Positions 8,244-16,688 of a DNA stretch of 64,000 nucleotides are shown here, piece by piece (the first letter of the stretch is position 1; each line of letters starts with the position of its first letter). Made by a program: the position numbers and the translations under genes. A model generated the notes under the pieces. That model was not told where the DNA came from and did no database searches. It saw only the letters and a list, made by a program, of their open reading frames with translations. The stretch is from NCBI GenBank assembly GCA_035250245.1, contig DATFFH010000031.1, positions 1 to 64,000 of the forward strand, given 5' to 3'. Source of the DNA: Luteimonas_C sp035250245. GTDB taxonomy: Bacteria; Pseudomonadota; Gammaproteobacteria; Xanthomonadales; Xanthomonadaceae.

Positions 8244-10418
8244 TCAGAAGAAGATGCGCACGCCCGCAGCGACGTTGCGGCCCGGCAAGGGCGCGACATC
8301 CTTCAAGAACGAGGTATGCGCGCGCGCTTCCTTATCCAGCAGGTTGTTGCCGTCGACGAACAGCTCCCACGCATTGCCGCCGGAGGTGTCGCCGTGCCAG
8401 GCGATATGCGCGTCGACCAGGGTGTAGCCCGGCGTTTCGGTTTCGAACTGGGCCACGTGATCCTGCTCGGCGTAGCGCACCGCGCCCAGCGACGCGCGCA
8501 GCGGGCCGCGTTCCCAGCGCAATTCGCCGCCAACGCGCCAGGGTGCGATCCGCGGCAGATTGCCGCCGCGCGCCAGGTCGATGCTGTAGTCGTGGGTGTG
8601 ATCGCCGTGCGGTACCGAAAAATCGACCGGACGCGTGCCGCTGCCGCTGAGCTCGGCGCGGACGACGTCGCCGAACAGGCGCACATTCCAGTTGCCGCTG
8701 CCGTTCTGCAGGAAATTCCAGTCGGCTTCTGCCTCGGCGCCGTTGAAGCGCGCGTCATCCTGCGTCCATATCCGCACCGGACCGTCGTGTTCTTCGATAC
8801 CGGTATCGGCCAAGTAGATGAAATCGTCGTAGCGCACGTGGTAGATCGACGCGCCCAGCTTCAGCGGGCCGTTATGCCAATGCAGGCCGATTTCGGCGCG
8901 GTTGGCGGTTTCCACGTCCAGATCCGGCCGGCCCAGCTCGACGCTGCCCGTGGCCACGTGCAAGCCGTTGGAATACAACTCTTCGGCCGTCGGCGAGCGC
9001 TGCGCGCGGTCCAATCCGAACGACACGTGGAAAGCTTCGTCGATGTCCCACTTCAACGCCGCCGACACGCTGGTGGTGCCGAAATCGCGATTCGGGCCGA
9101 TCGCCACCGCTTCATCCACATCGATCTTGTTCTTGTCGTGGCGCGCGCCCAGTTCCAGCTTCACCGCGCCGAATTGGCGGCTGCCGATCCAGAACAGGCC
9201 GGCGTCGCGCGATTTGGATGCCGGCACGAAAGCCTCGTCGCCGATCGCCTTGAAGTCGCGCTGCGCCCATTGCAGGCCGAACGCGCCGTCGAAGCCGCCG
9301 AATGGCTGGTGGACCAGCTCGATCCGGCCTTCGGTGCTGTCGTTGTCGAACACCGTGCCCACTTCCTGTCCTTCGAACTCGGTGTGGGTGTATTCGGTGT
9401 GCGCGACTTTGGCGCGCAGCGATTTGAACGGACCGATGTCGTTCAAGCCCGCGCGTACTTCGCCGCGGCGCTGGTCCATGACGATGTGGACCGGTCCTTC
9501 TTCCTCATGCGCTTCTTCTTCCTCGCCCTCGTGTTCGTGCTCATCGCCGTGCTCGTGCGAATGGCCGGGCACGCCATAGCGGGTCGAATACAGGCTGTAG
9601 CCGGCGCCGAAGAAGCCTTTGTCGCCGATCCAGGACAGGCCCAGCGCGGCGCTGTCGGTGCGCAGGTCGCTGTTGGGCAGGATGCCGCGCTCGGCCGGGT
9701 CGGGCGTCTCGCCTTCTTCGGCCAGGTGGCGCGCGCTTTCGGCGTAGCCCGGGATCTCGTAATTGTCGGTTTCGCGATGCAAACCATCGAAATGGAAGAC
9801 GAAGCCGTTGCCGGTCGCGCCATCCAACCGCAGCATGCCGGTGCGGCCGTCGTTGACGCTGTCCGCGCGCAGTTCGGCGCGGCCTTGGAACGGCTCGTCC
9901 GGCGCGGTTTCCGGAATGCGGCCGTCGACCACGTTGACCGCGCCGCCGATCGCGCCGCTGCCGTAGAGCAGGGTGGCGGGGCCTTTCAGCACTTCGATCT
10001 GGTCGGCCAGGAAGGGTTCGATGGTGACCGCGTGGTCGACGCTGACCGTGGACACGTCGCCGGAACTCAGGCCGTCGCTGAGCACTTGAACTCGGGCGCC
10101 ATCGAAACCACGTACGATCGGGCGGCCCACGCCCGGTCCGAAATAGGACGACTGGACGCCGGGCAGCTTGCCGACGGTTTCGCCGAGCGAGCTGGCTTTG
10201 GCCTCGTCCAGTTTCTCGCCGGCCAGCACTTCCACCGGCTGGGCCAGGGATTCGGCGGTGTCGGCCAATGGCGTGGCCTTCACTTCCACCGCATCCAGGG
10301 TCTTGGGCTCGTTATGGCGCGGGTCGTTCTGGATCGGGGGATCGGCCGCCCAGGCGGCGACGGAAACCAGGGCCAGAGCCAGGAACAGCGGGGTGCGGCG
10401 CAATGAGGACTTGGTCAT
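8244..10418 (-). CDS. TonB-dependent receptor, ZnuD-like zinc receptor candidate
   Basis: A 724-aa outer-membrane receptor with a signal peptide (MTKSSLRRTPLF...AWAAD). The plug domain has VEVLAGEKLDEAK, LPGVQSS, GRPIVRGFDGARVQVL and IEVLKGPATLLYGSGAIGG. A 22-stranded barrel follows, ending VAAGVRIFF with the terminal Phe of outer-membrane barrels. A loop around residues 290-320 is extremely rich in His and Glu (GHSHEHGDEHEHEGEE), as in Neisseria ZnuD. That loop and the Zur-like site upstream suggest zinc uptake; the substrate is inferred. It is divergent from a MerC-like gene. Confidence 0.9.
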   Translation of the reverse strand: MTKSSLRRTPLFLALALVSVAAWAADPPIQNDPRHNEPKTLDAVEVKATPLADTAESLAQPVEVLAGEKLDEAKASSLGETVGKLPGVQSSYFGPGVGRPIVRGFDGARVQVLSDGLSSGDVSTVSVDHAVTIEPFLADQIEVLKGPATLLYGSGAIGGAVNVVDGRIPETAPDEPFQGRAELRADSVNDGRTGMLRLDGATGNGFVFHFDGLHRETDNYEIPGYAESARHLAEEGETPDPAERGILPNSDLRTDSAALGLSWIGDKGFFGAGYSLYSTRYGVPGHSHEHGDEHEHEGEEEEAHEEEGPVHIVMDQRRGEVRAGLNDIGPFKSLRAKVAHTEYTHTEFEGQEVGTVFDNDSTEGRIELVHQPFGGFDGAFGLQWAQRDFKAIGDEAFVPASKSRDAGLFWIGSRQFGAVKLELGARHDKNKIDVDEAVAIGPNRDFGTTSVSAALKWDIDEAFHVSFGLDRAQRSPTAEELYSNGLHVATGSVELGRPDLDVETANRAEIGLHWHNGPLKLGASIYHVRYDDFIYLADTGIEEHDGPVRIWTQDDARFNGAEAEADWNFLQNGSGNWNVRLFGDVVRAELSGSGTRPVDFSVPHGDHTHDYSIDLARGGNLPRIAPWRVGGELRWERGPLRASLGAVRYAEQDHVAQFETETPGYTLVDAHIAWHGDTSGGNAWELFVDGNNLLDKEARAHTSFLKDVAPLPGRNVAAGVRIFF

Positions 10419-10448
10419 TATTAAGATCGGGTTGGATGGGCCAGGATT

Positions 10449-10468
10449 AGGATGTTATAATGTACCAA
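10449..10468. promoter_or_regulatory. Zur-like site in divergent promoter
   Basis: GATGTTATAATGTACC (10451-10466) resembles one half and the centre of the gammaproteobacterial Zur operator (core TGTTATAnTATAACA); the second half is weak. It is 32 bases from the TonB receptor start and overlaps an upstream ATG of the MerC-like gene, which is one reason to place that gene's start downstream. Confidence 0.4.
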
Positions 10469-10492
10469 AACCGGCGCCATCCCTCGAAAGTC

Positions 10493-10900
10493 ATGTCCAG
10501 CACCGAATCCACCCTTCGCCGAGCCGACCGCTTCGGCTTCGCCGCTTCCTTCCTCTGCGCGATCCACTGCGCCCTGCTGCCGATCCTGGTGGCGCTGCTG
10601 CCGGCTTTCGGCCTGAACATCAGCGGCTGGATCGACCTGGACCAGGCCTTCGTGATCTTCGCCACGCTGCTGGCGGCCACCACGCTGACCCTGGGCTACC
10701 GGCGCCATCGCGTGTTCCGCGCCTGGGCCTTGCTGCTGCCGGCGCTGGGCTTGGTGTGGCTGGCGACGTTCAGCCCGCTGCACCACCACAATCTGACCCA
10801 TGCCGTGCTGATGACGATCGGCGGCCTGATGCTGGCGGCCGCGCATTTCGTCAATCTGCGCCTGACCCACGCCGCGAGCGCCGCCGCGGAAAGCGCCTGA
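10493..10900 (+). CDS. MerC-domain membrane protein
   Basis: A 135-aa inner-membrane protein with four hydrophobic helices. The first contains FLCAIHCALLPILVALLP, the Cys-x-x-x-Cys-type metal pair seen in MerC proteins, and a second potential metal site is SPLHHHNLTH. MerC-domain proteins move mercury in mer operons, but chromosomal homologues often lie beside zinc-responsive receptors, and no mer genes are here. I start at 10493 (MSSTEST) rather than 10460, because the earlier ATG falls in the Zur-like site. It is probably coregulated with the divergent TonB receptor. Confidence 0.82.
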   Translation: MSSTESTLRRADRFGFAASFLCAIHCALLPILVALLPAFGLNISGWIDLDQAFVIFATLLAATTLTLGYRRHRVFRAWALLLPALGLVWLATFSPLHHHNLTHAVLMTIGGLMLAAAHFVNLRLTHAASAAAESA

Positions 10901-10976
10901 AGGGCCGCGCGTGCTAGGATTTGCGGCTTGCGCCGCGTCCGGCGCACGCGAAACCAACGAGATCAGGAGCAAGACG

Positions 10977-11165
10977 ATGGGCAAGGGCGACCGCAAGACC
11001 GCCAAAGGCAAGCGCTACAACTCCAGCTACGGCAATGCGCGTTCGCACGCCACCGCCAAGGCCGCCGGCACCGGCGCGGCGCCGGCCGTAAAGAAGACCG
11101 CGACCAAGACCGCCGCCAAAGCGCCGGCCAAGAAGGTCGTGGCGAAGAAGGCCGCCAAGGAATAA
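10977..11165 (+). CDS. 30S ribosomal protein THX-like
   Basis: A 62-aa, very basic protein. Its N-terminus, MGKGDRKTAKGKRYNSSYGN, matches the THX (bS22/Thx) signature found in many Gammaproteobacteria. The second half is a Lys/Ala-rich tail of KKTATKTAAKAPAKK type, like histone H1-like tails. AGGAG lies 7 bases before the ATG. A strong terminator follows immediately, so it is a single-gene unit. Confidence 0.88.
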   Translation: MGKGDRKTAKGKRYNSSYGNARSHATAKAAGTGAAPAVKKTATKTAAKAPAKKVVAKKAAKE

Positions 11166-11186
11166 AGCGCAGCGATGCGCGATGCG

Positions 11187-11215
11187 AAAAAGCCCCGCTC
11201 GATGCGGGGCTTTTT
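11187..11215. terminator. bidirectional intrinsic terminator
   Basis: AAAAAGCCCCGC, loop TCGAT, GCGGGGCTTTTT: a perfect 12-bp stem including the A/T tracts, 21 bp after the THX stop. Confidence 0.9.
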
Positions 11216-11408
11216 CATGATGGGGGAAGATAGGCCGCGATCGCGCCGCAGAAGCCGCGGCCAATAAGTCGTTGCGGCAAGGCCAATGCGGCCATGCGCC
11301 ATGCGAAAGGCCACTTTTCGACGTGGCCTGTTTTCATGGTGACGATCGGCACTTCGTCCGCGTACGCAAAGTTGCAGAATGCGCGTGCATCCGCCGAAGG
11401 AGATGGAC

Positions 11409-12131
11409 GTGTCGAAATCGGAACGCTATCTGGCTTGCTACTCGGGCGTGCTGACGCTCGCTTTCGCCGCAGTCGTGCTGACCGGCGCCAGCACGGCGCG
11501 CAGCGAGAACTTCGACCAGATCGATGTGCAACGTATCAACCTGCGCGAAGCCGACGGCACGCTGCGGATGGTGATCTCCAATCGCGACCGTTTCCCCGGT
11601 CTGATCTTCAAAGGCAAGGAATACAAGCATCCGCGCGCCAATGCGGGCATGATCTTCTACAATGACGAAGGCACAGAAAACGGCGGGCTGATCTTCAGCG
11701 GCAAACGCGTGGACGGCAAAGTCGTCAACGCAGGCGGCAGCCTCACCTTCGATCAGTTCGAACACGACCAAGTGGTGCAGTTGCTCGGCGTCCAGGAGGA
11801 CGGCAAAGAGCAGGCGGGCATGATTGTCAATGACCGCCCGCTGCGCCCGATCGTGCAGGACCTAGAAGAAATGCCCGAGCTGGATGCGATGGCGGCGGGC
11901 GATCGCGAGAAGCTGATGCAGGGGCGCTACGAAAGCGGTTATTACGGAAAGCAGCGCCTGTTCATCGGCAAGAATGCCGAGCGCAGTTCGATAGTCACGC
12001 TCAAGGACGACAAAGGCAGGACGCGGCTTCGCCTGCAGGTCGCGGCCGATGGTGCGGCCAAGATCGAATTCCTGGACGCAGACGGCAAGGTGCAGGGCAG
12101 TGTGACGCCGGAATCCACGGTAAAACAGTAA
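11409..12131 (+). CDS. conserved exported protein of unknown function
   Basis: A 240-aa protein with an N-terminal hydrophobic segment (CYSGVLTLAFAAVVLTGAS) acting as signal or anchor, then a predicted beta-rich exterior domain. Two stretches look alike: VQRINLREADGTLRMVISN near the start and SSIVTLKDDKGRTRLRLQV near the end, suggesting an internal repeat. I do not recognise a named family. The GTG at 11409 has AAGGAG at a good distance; the ATG at 11403 directly abuts it and the ATG at 11379 has no site. Confidence 0.7.
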   Translation: MSKSERYLACYSGVLTLAFAAVVLTGASTARSENFDQIDVQRINLREADGTLRMVISNRDRFPGLIFKGKEYKHPRANAGMIFYNDEGTENGGLIFSGKRVDGKVVNAGGSLTFDQFEHDQVVQLLGVQEDGKEQAGMIVNDRPLRPIVQDLEEMPELDAMAAGDREKLMQGRYESGYYGKQRLFIGKNAERSSIVTLKDDKGRTRLRLQVAADGAAKIEFLDADGKVQGSVTPESTVKQ

Positions 12132-12145
12132 CGCTTCAGTGCTTT

Positions 12146-12211
12146 GTGGGAGCTGCTTCAGCCGCGAACTCTTTCGCTATCCGAAGAGCTCGCGGCTGAA
12201 GCCGCTCCCAC
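12146..12211. repeat. GTGGG-type REP inverted pair, family B variant
   Basis: GTGGGAGCTGCTTCAGCCGC and its inverted copy ending CCCAC. This is the family B body with GTGG instead of GTAG at the tip. It lies between convergent genes. Confidence 0.88.
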
Positions 12212-12222
12212 AAGAAAAATCG

Positions 12223-13416
12223 TCAGTGCGCCGCGGCGGCTTCCACCGCCGCCCAAACCCGCAGCAGATTCCCGCCGAGGATCTTGCGGATGTCCTCATC
12301 CTTGTAGCCGCGGGCCTGCAGCCCTGCGATGAAGTTCGGGAAGTCGGCGACCGTGCGCAATCCGTCCGGCAATTCGCCGTCCACGCCGTCGAAGTCGGAA
12401 CCGATGCCGACATGGTTCACGCCGATCAGCTTCACTGCGTAGTCGATCTGGTCCAGCACCGCATCGATCTTGGTCGGCGGCGCCGGATGCGCCTTGGCCC
12501 AGGCTTCCTCGAAAGCGTCCTGGCTTTCGGTCGGCTTGCCGGCGGCCTTCAATTCGGCGTTGCGTTTGTTGAAGTCGTTGATCGCGCGGAAATGCGCCTG
12601 CGTGTTCGCCGCCGAGATCGGGTTCACGAACGCGATGCCGAACGGGATCTGCACCACGCCGCCTTTCGCGGCGACCGCCTTGGCCAGCTCGTCGCTGATG
12701 TTGCGCTCGAAATCCGGGGTGAAATGGCGGAACGCGGAATGGCTGGCGATCACCGGCGCCTTGCTCAGCGCGATCGTTTCCTTGGCCGATTCGTCGGAGA
12801 TGTGCGAAACGTCGACCATGATGCCCAGGCGGTTCATCTCGGCGACCACCTTCTTGCCGAACGGGCTCAATCCGTGCCATTTGCGCTCGATGCCGTAGGA
12901 CGAATCGGCGATCCGGTTCGCCGCGCTGTGGGCTAAAGTGATGTAGCGCACGCCGCGGTCGAAGAAGAATTTCACCTGCGACAAGTCGTCGCCGATCGGC
13001 GCGCCGTTCTCCATGCCCAGCGGCAGCAGCACGCGTCCGCCTTGCCGAAGCTTTTCGACATCCTTGGGCGAGCGCAGCAGCGCGAACTTGTCGGGATTGC
13101 GCGCGGCCAGCGCTTCGACCGCATCGATCATCTCGTTCGCCGTCTGCCAGGCCGTGCCTTCGCTGTCCTGCCTGGCCGAGGTGTAGATCGACATGAAGGC
13201 CACGTCCAGGCCGCCCTGGCGCGCTTTCGGGTAATCGAATTCGAACTTGGATGCGCTTGAGCCCAGTTCCGCCCAATGGCTCATCAATCCGCCGGGCGCA
13301 TCGATGTGGGTATCGACGATGACGGCGTCTTGGGCGAGCTTGTTCGCGGCCTCATCCGCCGCGAAAGCCGGAGCGGCGGCGAGCAGGGCCGTGGCTAACA
13401 GAGTCAAACGCATCAT
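12223..13416 (-). CDS. membrane dipeptidase (peptidase M19)
   Basis: A 397-aa exported zinc dipeptidase of the renal dipeptidase family, cleaving dipeptides outside the cytoplasm. A signal peptide (MRLTLLATALLAAAPAFAAD) precedes the TIM-barrel domain. Metal and active-site motifs are VDTHIDAP near the N-terminus, then VDVSHISD, VIASHSAFRHF and VGIGSDFDGVDG. Four ATG codons in a row (13413-13422) follow a GAGGAG; the third or fourth has the best spacing, and I use 13416. A long family C REP hairpin lies directly upstream. Confidence 0.9.
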   Translation of the reverse strand: MMRLTLLATALLAAAPAFAADEAANKLAQDAVIVDTHIDAPGGLMSHWAELGSSASKFEFDYPKARQGGLDVAFMSIYTSARQDSEGTAWQTANEMIDAVEALAARNPDKFALLRSPKDVEKLRQGGRVLLPLGMENGAPIGDDLSQVKFFFDRGVRYITLAHSAANRIADSSYGIERKWHGLSPFGKKVVAEMNRLGIMVDVSHISDESAKETIALSKAPVIASHSAFRHFTPDFERNISDELAKAVAAKGGVVQIPFGIAFVNPISAANTQAHFRAINDFNKRNAELKAAGKPTESQDAFEEAWAKAHPAPPTKIDAVLDQIDYAVKLIGVNHVGIGSDFDGVDGELPDGLRTVADFPNFIAGLQARGYKDEDIRKILGGNLLRVWAAVEAAAAH

Positions 13417-13439
13417 CATCATCTCCTCGAATGGTTTTC

Positions 13440-13577
13440 GTAGACCGGGTGGAGCGAAGCGATACCCGGGAGCGCCATCTTCAAGAAATAAACCACGCGG
13501 CAAGGCATTCGCATTCCGGCCTGGTTTGTTTTTGGAAGATGGCGCCCCCGGGTATCGCTTCGCTCCACCCGGGCTAC
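13440..13577. repeat. GTAG-REP inverted pair, family C, with extended stem
   Basis: GTAGACCGGGTGGAGCGAAG and its inverted copy end at 13577. The spacer itself adds pairing (gcgccatcttcaagaaataa against tttttggaagatggcgc), giving an unusually long potential hairpin of about 138 bp. It reaches to 1 bp from the hutI stop. Confidence 0.88.
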
Positions 13578-13578
13578 G

Positions 13579-14814
13579 TCAGACGGAAAGCCTCTTTCCT
13601 CCAGTGTAGACGGATTGGAGCAAGCTTCCCCCCAGCCAATAGCACAGTTCGGCCGGCTGTCCGGCCTTCCAGTGCGCCAGGTCCGCGCGCAGGCCGACGC
13701 GCAGCGCGCCGCGATCCTCCAATCCCAGGGCGCGAGCCGCATTGACGGTCGCGCCGCGCAGCGCTTCCTCCGGCGTCAACTTGAAATGCGTGCAGGCCAG
13801 CGCCATCGCCAGCCGCAGCGACTGCAGCGGCGAGGTGCCGGGGTTGCAATCGGTCGCCACCGCCATCGGCACGTGCCGGGCGCGGAATTCGTCCAGTGGC
13901 GGCAATTTTGTTTCGCGCAACACGTGGAAGGCGCCTGGCAGCAGCACGGCGACGGTGCCGTGTTCGGCCATCGCACGCACGCCGGCGACCGAAGTGTGTT
14001 CGACATGGTCGGCCGACAGCCCACCGAACTCGGCGACCAGCGCCGCGCCGTCGCCGTCGCTCAGCTGGTCCGCGTGCAATTTAACCGGCAGGCCCAGCGA
14101 GCGCGCCGCGTCGAACACGCGCCGCGTCTGCGCCGCATCGAAACCGATCCGCTCGCAGAACGCATCGACCGCATCGACCAGGCCTTCCGCGTGCAGCCGC
14201 GGCAGCCATTCGCAGACGCGGTCGATGTAGCCGTCCGGATCGCCCGCGAACTCCGGCGGCAGCGCATGCGCGCCCAGGAAAGTCGTGCGCACGCCGATGC
14301 CGAGTTCGTCGCCGATGCGCCGCGCCACGCGCAGCATCTTGCGTTCGTTGTCGTAGTCCAGGCCGTAGCCGGATTTGATCTCGACCGTGGCCACGCCATC
14401 GGCCAGCAGAGCGCGGGCCCGGGGCAGGGATTGCGCCAGCAGTTCCACTTCGTCCGCGGCGCGGGTGGCGCGGACGGTGGAGACGATGCCCCCGCCCGCG
14501 CGTGCGATCTGTTCGTAGCTGGCGCCTTGCAGACGCTGCTCGAATTCGCCGGCGCGATCGCCGGCGAAGACCAGATGCGTGTGGCAGTCGATCAGGGCGG
14601 GCGTGATCCAACCGCCGCCCGCTTCTATGGTCTGCCGCGCCAAAACAGCGGGATCGCCGGGCAGGGCAGCGCGCGGGCCGACGTAGGTCAGAAGGCCGTC
14701 CCGCCAGCCGACCGCCCCGTCGTGGATTGCGCCGTAACCGGCATCCGCATCCAGCGTCGCCAGGCTCGCGCCGACGATCAGTCCATCCCAGGGCTTATCG
14801 GCGGAGACAGGCAT
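13579..14814 (-). CDS. hutI: imidazolonepropionase
   Basis: Opens the imidazolone ring to give N-formimino-L-glutamate, the third step of histidine breakdown. The 411-aa amidohydrolase has DCHTHLVFAGDR (metal HxH), IKSGYGLD, KLHADQLSD, HVEHTS and ATDCNPGTSP, all hallmarks of HutI. The start at 14814 gives MPVSADKPWDG; the long upstream open frame is only antisense shadow of hutF. It is divergent from hutF with a REP pair between them. Confidence 0.96.
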   Translation of the reverse strand: MPVSADKPWDGLIVGASLATLDADAGYGAIHDGAVGWRDGLLTYVGPRAALPGDPAVLARQTIEAGGGWITPALIDCHTHLVFAGDRAGEFEQRLQGASYEQIARAGGGIVSTVRATRAADEVELLAQSLPRARALLADGVATVEIKSGYGLDYDNERKMLRVARRIGDELGIGVRTTFLGAHALPPEFAGDPDGYIDRVCEWLPRLHAEGLVDAVDAFCERIGFDAAQTRRVFDAARSLGLPVKLHADQLSDGDGAALVAEFGGLSADHVEHTSVAGVRAMAEHGTVAVLLPGAFHVLRETKLPPLDEFRARHVPMAVATDCNPGTSPLQSLRLAMALACTHFKLTPEEALRGATVNAARALGLEDRGALRVGLRADLAHWKAGQPAELCYWLGGSLLQSVYTGGKRLSV

Positions 14815-14822
14815 GCTGAATT

Positions 14823-14903
14823 GTAGCCCGGGTGGAGCGAAGCGATACCCGGGGGCACGTCGCGGCTGGATTCCCGGGTATCGCTTCGCTCCACCCGGGC
14901 TAC
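14823..14903. repeat. GTAG-REP inverted pair, family C
   Basis: GTAGCCCGGGTGGAGCGAAG with its inverted copy, filling the hutI-hutF divergent space. Any promoter for hutI would have to lie in or beyond the repeat. Confidence 0.9.
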
Positions 14904-14934
14904 GACGGGTCGCGATATGGGCGAGAATGGGCGC

Positions 14935-16197
14935 ATGAACGAAGGCATGACCTGGACGACCGACGGCTGGCAGCAACGCGGAGCGGCGGGCTGGATCCTT
15001 CCGGGCATCGCGAATCTTCATTCGCATGCGTTCCAGCGCGCCATGGCCGGCATGGCCGAACGCCAGACGAATCCCGAGGATTCGTTCTGGACCTGGCGCG
15101 AAACCATGTACCGGATGGCGGCGCGCTTCGATCCAGAATCGCTGCAGGCCGTGGCCGAGCAGTTGTACGTGGAGATGCTGGAAACCGGCTACACCACCGT
15201 TTGCGAATTCCATTACCTGCACCATGCGACGGATGGACGGTCCTATGCCGACCCGGCGGCGATGTCGCGCGCGTTGATCGCCGCGTCGCGCAGCACCGGC
15301 ATCCGCATGACGCTGTTGCCGGTGCTGTACATGACCGGCGGCTTCGACGGACGCGCGCTCGGCGAACGGCAGCGCCGTTTCGGCCATGGCGTGGACGCCT
15401 ATTTGCGCCTGCTCGAATCTTTGCGCGCCGAAGAAGACGAAACACTCAAGATCGGCTGCGCCTTGCACAGCTTGCGCGCGGTGCCGCCGGAAGCGATGCG
15501 CGAAACGCTGGCCGCGCTGCCCGACGATGCCCGCGTCCACATCCACATCGCCGAACAGATCGGCGAAGTGCAGGATTGCGCGGCGATACGCGGCGCGCGT
15601 CCGGTGGAATGGCTGTTGGCGAATGCGCCGGTGGACCGGCGCTGGACGCTGGTCCACGCCACCCATTTGACGCCGGCCGAGATCCGCGGCATCGCCCGCA
15701 GCGGCGCCACCGTGGCGATCTGCCCGACCACCGAAGCCAATCTCGGCGACGGCCTGTTCCCGTTGCGCGAATACCTCCACGCGAACGGCGCCTGGGGCAT
15801 CGGTTCGGACTCGCACATCTCGGTGTCGCCGGTGGAAGAGCTGCGCTGGCTGGAATACGGCCAGCGACTGCACACGCGTCATCGCAACATCGCCGTGCGC
15901 GAGGATTCGCCGAGCGTCGGCGAAACCTTGTTGCGAGACGCCGTGTCGAGCGCTGCGGACGCCACCGGGTTCGCCGATACGCATGAGGATGCGGTGACGT
16001 TGGACGAAAAGGCGCCGCAATTGGCCGGCGCCGCAGCGGACGACGTGATCGATCGCTGGATCTTCAGCGGCAACCGCAATCTCGTCGACCGGGTCGAAGT
16101 CGCCGGCCGTGCCGTGGTCGAAAGCGGCCGGCATGTCGATGCCGAGCGCATCGCCAAGAACTATCGCCGCACGATGCGAGCTTTGATGGGCGATTGA
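14935..16197 (+). CDS. hutF: formimidoylglutamate deiminase
   Basis: Converts N-formimino-L-glutamate to N-formyl-L-glutamate, the deiminase branch of histidine breakdown used by Pseudomonas and Xanthomonas. The 420-aa amidohydrolase shows PGIANLHSHAFQRAMAG (metal HxH), HIHIAEQ, LVHATHL and GSDSHISVSP. The N-terminal beta region before the first motif is only about 25 residues, shorter than I would expect for the family. In-frame starts at 14917, 14935 and 14947 cannot be separated by ribosome-binding sites. Confidence 0.92.
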   Translation: MNEGMTWTTDGWQQRGAAGWILPGIANLHSHAFQRAMAGMAERQTNPEDSFWTWRETMYRMAARFDPESLQAVAEQLYVEMLETGYTTVCEFHYLHHATDGRSYADPAAMSRALIAASRSTGIRMTLLPVLYMTGGFDGRALGERQRRFGHGVDAYLRLLESLRAEEDETLKIGCALHSLRAVPPEAMRETLAALPDDARVHIHIAEQIGEVQDCAAIRGARPVEWLLANAPVDRRWTLVHATHLTPAEIRGIARSGATVAICPTTEANLGDGLFPLREYLHANGAWGIGSDSHISVSPVEELRWLEYGQRLHTRHRNIAVREDSPSVGETLLRDAVSSAADATGFADTHEDAVTLDEKAPQLAGAAADDVIDRWIFSGNRNLVDRVEVAGRAVVESGRHVDAERIAKNYRRTMRALMGD

Positions 16198-16198
16198 T

Positions 16199-16276
16199 GT
16201 AGCCCGGGTGGAGTGCAGCGATACCCGGGTCGAGCCGCGGCATGTACCCGGGTATCGCTACGCTCCACCGGGCTAC
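16199..16276. repeat. GTAG-REP inverted pair, family C
   Basis: GTAGCCCGGGTGGAGTGCAG and its inverted copy, beginning 1 bp after the hutF TGA and ending just before the EF-hand gene stop. Confidence 0.88.
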
Positions 16277-16279
16277 GTT

Positions 16280-16654
16280 TCATTTCTTCCCGGTTTCCGG
16301 GAACTCGGCGCCCGCCAGGAAGCCGTCCTTGTCTTTGTCCATATGATCGAAGCTGGCGCGCAATCCGCCTTCGAACTGCGCGCGGGTCAGTTTCTGTCCC
16401 GGCTTCGGCGCCGGTTGCTGCGGCAATTCGGCGCTTTCCAGCACGCCGTCGCCATTCTTGTCCAGGCGCGTGAAGTTGTCGGACATCGCTTTGCGGTATT
16501 CGTCCCAGCTGGCGCGATGATCGCCGTCCAGGTCGCGCGGGTCCTTGCGCTCCGCGGCGGGCTTGGCGGCCGGAGCCGGGGCGGTTTGAGCCAGGGCGGT
16601 CGTACAGAAAGCGGCCGCGGCCAGGGCGATGGCGAGGGTGAAAAAAGTACGCAT
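16280..16654 (-). CDS. exported EF-hand protein
   Basis: A 124-aa secreted or periplasmic protein with signal peptide (MRTFFTLAIALAAAAFCTTALAQ) and a Pro/Ala linker. Three EF-hand-type loops follow: DLDGDHRASWDEY, DKNGDGVLESAEL and DKDKDGFLAGAEF. The second and third keep the D-x-D/N-x-D-G pattern with Glu at position 12, so they should bind calcium; the first lacks Gly at position 6 and may not. Role unknown. It lies downstream of the phosphodiesterase on the same strand, 34 bp away. Confidence 0.85.
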   Translation of the reverse strand: MRTFFTLAIALAAAAFCTTALAQTAPAPAAKPAAERKDPRDLDGDHRASWDEYRKAMSDNFTRLDKNGDGVLESAELPQQPAPKPGQKLTRAQFEGGLRASFDHMDKDKDGFLAGAEFPETGKK

Positions 16655-16688
16655 GGGCTTGCTCCTCGGGGGATGCCCTGTATCAACG

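Noticed and set aside
8316..10406. 696-codon plus-strand frame antisense to the TonB receptor
   Set aside because: Composition follows from the receptor's codon bias; the receptor has signal peptide, plug and barrel.
10911..10976. Longer N-terminus for the THX-like protein
   Set aside because: The family begins at MGKGDRK and AGGAG stands at the right distance from 10977.
13579..16134. 851-codon minus-strand frame fused upstream of hutI
   Set aside because: The first 440 codons are antisense to hutF and have no family features; hutI begins at 14814 with its normal N-terminus.
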